Shown: positions 8,238-11,164 of the stretch, piece by piece
Position numbering within the stretch: the first letter of the stretch is position 1
How the letters are laid out: every line of letters starts with the position of its first letter
The notes under the pieces: model-generated
The model's input: only the letters and a program-made list of their open reading frames with translations
What the model was told of the DNA's origin: nothing
The model's database searches: none
NCBI GenBank assembly: GCA_947372535.1
Contig: CANBUA010000145.1
Location: 1-11,164, forward strand
Origin: Burkholderiales bacterium
Lineage (GTDB): Bacteria > Pseudomonadota > Gammaproteobacteria > Burkholderiales > Burkholderiaceae
Length of the DNA: 11,164 nucleotides
Reading direction: 5' to 3'
Program-made: the position numbers and the translations under genes

Positions 8238-9193
8238 AAATTCTCTTCGTCGCGGACCCGCTCCACACCTTTCGGACCTACAAGGACAGCACCTTCGCCA
8301 TGATGCGCGAGGCTCAGCGCCGGGGGCACGAGGTCTGGGCCTGCGAGGTCAGCTCCCTGCGCTGGCAGCAAGGCGAGAAAGTCACGGCCCGCGTCCAGCA
8401 TGTGCAATTGACTGGCGATGAGCACGACTGGTGGACCAGCCTGGCCCAGGCCGACCAGCCGCTGGCCGAATTCGACGCCGTGATCATGCGCAAGGACCCG
8501 CCATTTGACACCGAATACCTCTACGCCACCCACCTGCTGGGCCAGGCCGAGCGTGATGGCGCGCAAGTCTTCAACCGGCCACAGGCCTTGCGAGAACACC
8601 CTGAGAAACTCGCTATCCTGGAGTTTCCCCAGTTCATCACGCCTACCCTGGTCAGCTCGGACATGGCCGCCCTGCGCGCTTTCCATGCCGAGCACCGCGA
8701 TGTCATCCTCAAGCCGCTGGACGGCATGGGCGGGGCCGGCATCTTCCGCGTCAAGGACGATGGCCTGAACCTGGGCGCCATCCTGGAGATGCTCACCCTG
8801 GTCAACAGCCGGACCATCATGGCCCAGCGCTACCTGCCCGCCATCTCAAAGGGCGACAAGCGGGTGCTGGTGATCGATGGCGAGCCCGTGCCCTATGCGC
8901 TGGCACGCATCCCGCAAGGCGGTGAAGTGCGCGGCAACCTCGCGGCCGGCGGCCTGGGCGTGGCGCAGCCCTTGAGCGAACGTGACCTTGAAATTGCCTC
9001 GACCCTCGGGCCCATCCTGGCCTCGCGCGGCTTGCTCCTGGTCGGCCTGGACATCATCGGGGACTGCCTCACCGAGATCAACGTGACCAGCCCGACATGC
9101 TTTCAGGAGATCACCCAGCAGACCGGTTGGGACGTGGCCGCGCGCTTCATCGACGCGCTCGAAGCGCGCGTGCAGGCCTCGGTCAACGCCTGA
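8234..9193 (+). CDS. gshB: Glutathione synthetase
   Basis: The 319-residue enzyme (E. coli 316) adds glycine to gamma-glutamylcysteine with ATP, the second step of glutathione synthesis. It is a cytoplasmic ATP-grasp ligase, tetrameric in E. coli. The N-terminal domain begins MKILFVADPL and contains MRKDPPFD (85-92). ATP-grasp elements are ILKPLDGMGGAGIF (158-171), the GDKR segment (207-210), VGLDIIG (270-276), and metal- and substrate-binding Glu281/Asn283 in EINVTSPT. ATG 8234 overlaps the stop of the BenE-like gene as ATGA, and no Shine-Dalgarno precedes it, so it probably relies on re-initiation. Its last 11 bases overlap the end of the convergent response-regulator gene, and no intrinsic terminator is seen after it. 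Confidence 0.96.
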   Translation: MKILFVADPLHTFRTYKDSTFAMMREAQRRGHEVWACEVSSLRWQQGEKVTARVQHVQLTGDEHDWWTSLAQADQPLAEFDAVIMRKDPPFDTEYLYATHLLGQAERDGAQVFNRPQALREHPEKLAILEFPQFITPTLVSSDMAALRAFHAEHRDVILKPLDGMGGAGIFRVKDDGLNLGAILEMLTLVNSRTIMAQRYLPAISKGDKRVLVIDGEPVPYALARIPQGGEVRGNLAAGGLGVAQPLSERDLEIASTLGPILASRGLLLVGLDIIGDCLTEINVTSPTCFQEITQQTGWDVAARFIDALEARVQASVNA

Positions 9194-9944
9194 GCGCGGC
9201 ACCGCCTGGCACGATGCCCGCATTGAAGGTGTTGAGCAGGCCCAGGCGGTTGGCCTCGTAGACGGCTTCGCTGCGCGAATGAACGGCCAGCTTGCCGTAG
9301 AGCTTCTTGATGTAGGTCTGCACGGTGTGCACCGTGATGCCTTGCAGGCGTGCGATCTCCATGTAGGAAAAGCCCCGGGCGATGTGCTCGAGCACTTCCT
9401 GCTCGCGGCGCGAAAGCGACACCGGCGCGCTCATCTTGCCCTCTCCGGGCGATGCAAGGGCCGCCAACGAACTGCTCGTGCTCACGGCCGCGGCAGGCAG
9501 CGCCTCGGGCCGCATGCGCCGCAGCAGGTGACGGGCGATCATGGGCGAGATGGGCGAGGCGCCGTTCTTGACCGCCAGCAAGGTCTCGGCGATGTCGGCG
9601 GCCTCGTCATCCTTGTGCACATACCCCACCGCACCGGCCTCGATGCTGGCGATCACATTGGCCTCGTCGCCGAACATGGACACCACCAGCATGTCGCAGG
9701 TGGGCCATTGCCGGTGCACCTGGCGCATGAGGTTCAGGCCGCTGCCATCGGGCAGGCCCAGGTCGATCAGCAGCAAATCGGCCGTCTTGTTCTCGAACCA
9801 GGCCTGGGCTGCTGCCAGCGTCTCGAAGGAAGCGGCCAGGCTCAGGCGCTCGTGGGCCTGGATGCAGGCGTCGAGGAACAGCCGGCTCTGGTGGATGTCT
9901 TCCACCACGACCACGCTGTAGACGGGATTGGTTGCACTTGTCAT
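9183..9944 (-). CDS. NarL/LuxR-family response regulator
   Basis: The 253-residue protein has a receiver domain (about 10-125) and a LuxR-type DNA-binding domain (about 175-237). Receiver residues are Glu15 and Asp16, phospho-acceptor Asp61 in LLLIDLGLPDGSG, switch Ser89 and Lys111 in YVHKDD. The helix-turn-helix region runs LSRREQEVLEHIARG to VHTVQTYIKKLYGKL, the standard NarL signature. An Ala/Ser-rich linker lies at about 148-172. The start at 9944 is chosen because ATG there overlaps the kinase stop as ATGA; an in-frame ATG at 9995 would lie inside the kinase gene. It should be phosphorylated by that kinase. Its 3' end overlaps gshB by 11 bp on the opposite strand. Targets cannot be told from the window; the upstream region of the operon is outside it. 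Confidence 0.93.
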   Translation of the reverse strand: MTSATNPVYSVVVVEDIHQSRLFLDACIQAHERLSLAASFETLAAAQAWFENKTADLLLIDLGLPDGSGLNLMRQVHRQWPTCDMLVVSMFGDEANVIASIEAGAVGYVHKDDEAADIAETLLAVKNGASPISPMIARHLLRRMRPEALPAAAVSTSSSLAALASPGEGKMSAPVSLSRREQEVLEHIARGFSYMEIARLQGITVHTVQTYIKKLYGKLAVHSRSEAVYEANRLGLLNTFNAGIVPGGAALRR

Positions 9945-11164
9945 GCCGCCGAGGATAAGCCAGTTGCGGCCGACTGATCCGGCATCGGCAGACACAAACG
10001 CAATTCCAGGCCGCCATGTGCCACCGGCACGAAAGCCATGGCAGCGCCAATGGCCTGGGTGCGGCTGCGCATCGTCTGCAAGCCTTGGCCCTCGTTGACC
10101 CCTGGTCGCTCCCAGCCTTGACCGTTGTCGATCAGGCTGATGCGGATGTGTTCAGGCAGGGCGCGGGCCGACAGCACCAGCCGCGTGGCCCGGGCGTGCT
10201 GGAGCACGTTGGAGAGCCCTTCGAAGAGGATGTATTGCAGGTTGCGGAGCCGGGACGAATCACCCGATGGCCAATCCGGCAAGACCTCGACATCCCAGAC
10301 CAGTTCGATGCCGGCGGCCTTCAGGCGCGGCGCCAGCCGAAAGCGCCAGCTCGCCAACAGACCGCCCACATCGCCCGGCACGAGCGACAGCGCATCGATG
10401 GAGAGCTTGAGCTGATCCAGCGAATCGCGCAGCGTCTGAGTGACCAGGGGCACATCGACCGAGACCGCCGTAGGGCTCTGGAGCTGGCGCAGCGCGGAGG
10501 TCAAATGCGTGCCCACGCCATCGTGCATGTCCTGCAGGATGCGGCTGCGCTCGGCCGACACCGCCTGGGCCTGCTCCAGTGCGGCCAGGCGCTCGAAACT
10601 CTCGCGCAGGGCCGTCTCGCGCTGGTGGATCTTGTCGGCCAGCGTGCGGTTGAGTTCATTGAGCGCCTTGCGGGACCGCGCATAGTCGCCCGCCACGATG
10701 ACGAGGATGCAGCTCATCATGAAGGGCACGGCATAGAACAGCATGTAAATCGAATCGAAGGGCAGATCGCCGCTGAGGATCAGCATGTCGTACAGACCTG
10801 CCGGCAAGGTGGCCAGGATGCCGCCCACCAGCCAGAGGCCGTCCTGGCGCTTTGTCCGCAGCACGCGCCAGACCGACTCGGCCCCCGCCCACACCGCGAT
10901 CACGTAGCACAGCAGGTAGGCCCAAACATTGGCCGAGAAGGACCGCATCAGCAAGCTGTACACGGGCAGAAACACCAGCAGCGCGTAGATCAGGTAGTCC
11001 CGCCAAGCCACCTTGGGACCCGTGAACCGGAAGAAAAACAGCGCCAGCAGCAAGAGCGCATCGACCGACAGCACGTGGGAGATGTAGGCCCCTGAATTGA
11101 CATCCCACCAGGGGTTGGGGGTGACCACGGCCAGCACGGAGGCCGCCCAGGTCACCGAAGCCAG
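9941..11164 (-). CDS. Membrane histidine kinase, NarX/DesK type with 7TM-like sensor (5' end outside window)
   Basis: The minus-strand frame is open to the window edge; a GTG at 11155 could start translation, but LAS codons continue upstream, so the N terminus probably lies outside. Counting from that GTG, five or more hydrophobic segments (about 30-43, 54-70, 78-91, 107-127, 136-157) are followed by a coiled-coil-like stretch (160-205). This layout resembles the 7TMR-DISM sensor kinases. The HisKA_3 dimerisation domain has RSRILQDMHDGVGTHL with phospho-acceptor His211 (bases 10523-10525). The HATPase domain has an N-box FEGLSNVLQHARA with Asn316, G1 box DNGQG (343-347) and G2 box GQGL (356-359). 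It should autophosphorylate and pass phosphate to the regulator gene that overlaps its stop. The signal is unknown; an extracellular DISM sensor domain upstream would be expected. Confidence 0.88.
   Translation of the reverse strand: MASVTWAASVLAVVTPNPWWDVNSGAYISHVLSVDALLLLALFFFRFTGPKVAWRDYLIYALLVFLPVYSLLMRSFSANVWAYLLCYVIAVWAGAESVWRVLRTKRQDGLWLVGGILATLPAGLYDMLILSGDLPFDSIYMLFYAVPFMMSCILVIVAGDYARSRKALNELNRTLADKIHQRETALRESFERLAALEQAQAVSAERSRILQDMHDGVGTHLTSALRQLQSPTAVSVDVPLVTQTLRDSLDQLKLSIDALSLVPGDVGGLLASWRFRLAPRLKAAGIELVWDVEVLPDWPSGDSSRLRNLQYILFEGLSNVLQHARATRLVLSARALPEHIRISLIDNGQGWERPGVNEGQGLQTMRSRTQAIGAAMAFVPVAHGGLELRLCLPMPDQSAATGLSSAA

Noticed and set aside
9945..9995. Upstream start of the response regulator at 9995
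   Set aside because: It lies within the kinase coding region and adds 17 non-conserved residues; ATG 9944 forms the ATGA overlap and begins just before the receiver domain.

Overview
The window is a high-GC chromosomal segment with tightly packed genes. Its gene content points to a betaproteobacterium of the order Burkholderiales, probably the Comamonadaceae or a nearby lineage. The main reasons are the glnK-amtB pair, a glutamate-cysteine ligase of the Thiobacillus/betaproteobacterial type (about 430 residues, unlike the 518-residue E. coli enzyme), and strong third-position GC. This placement is inferred from the sequence alone. No RNA genes, insertion sequences, CRISPR arrays or phage genes are visible.

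Layout. (1) 1-1106, minus strand: the N-terminal 368 codons of the ComM/YifB AAA+ helicase, cut by the left window edge. (2) 1107-1430: a 324-base divergent control region. It holds a near-consensus sigma-54 promoter (1368-1383), one 11/12 match to the NtrC operator (1218-1234) and further half-sites, all oriented to serve glnK. (3) 1431-3416, plus strand: glnK (PII signalling protein) and amtB (ammonium channel), followed by two tandem intrinsic terminators (3434-3497). (4) 3498-3748: a leader region with a large imperfect hairpin and a possible -10 box. (5) 3749-9193, plus strand: gshA, kup, a BenE-family transporter gene and gshB. The gaps are 62 bp, 11 bp and a 4-bp ATGA overlap, so this looks like one glutathione/potassium operon. 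(6) 9183-11164, minus strand: a two-component system of a 7TM-type NarX-family histidine kinase (cut by the right edge) and a NarL/LuxR response regulator, joined by an ATGA overlap. The regulator gene runs tail-to-tail into gshB with an 11-bp overlap.

How the parts work together. Under nitrogen limitation NtrC and sigma-54 should switch on glnK-amtB, and GlnK in turn gates AmtB. In the second operon GshA and GshB carry out the two steps of glutathione synthesis, with a K+ importer and a putative aromatic-acid or related symporter encoded between them. The physiological link is not proven, but glutathione is known to gate potassium efflux in other proteobacteria. The two-component system has no visible target beyond its location.

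Most of the window is recognisable conserved machinery. I did not find a convincing undescribed system. The points most worth a second look are the gshA-kup-benE-gshB arrangement, the widely spaced NtrC-like inverted repeat, the hairpin in the gshA leader, and the long Ala/Pro linker with an ambiguous lipobox in AmtB.
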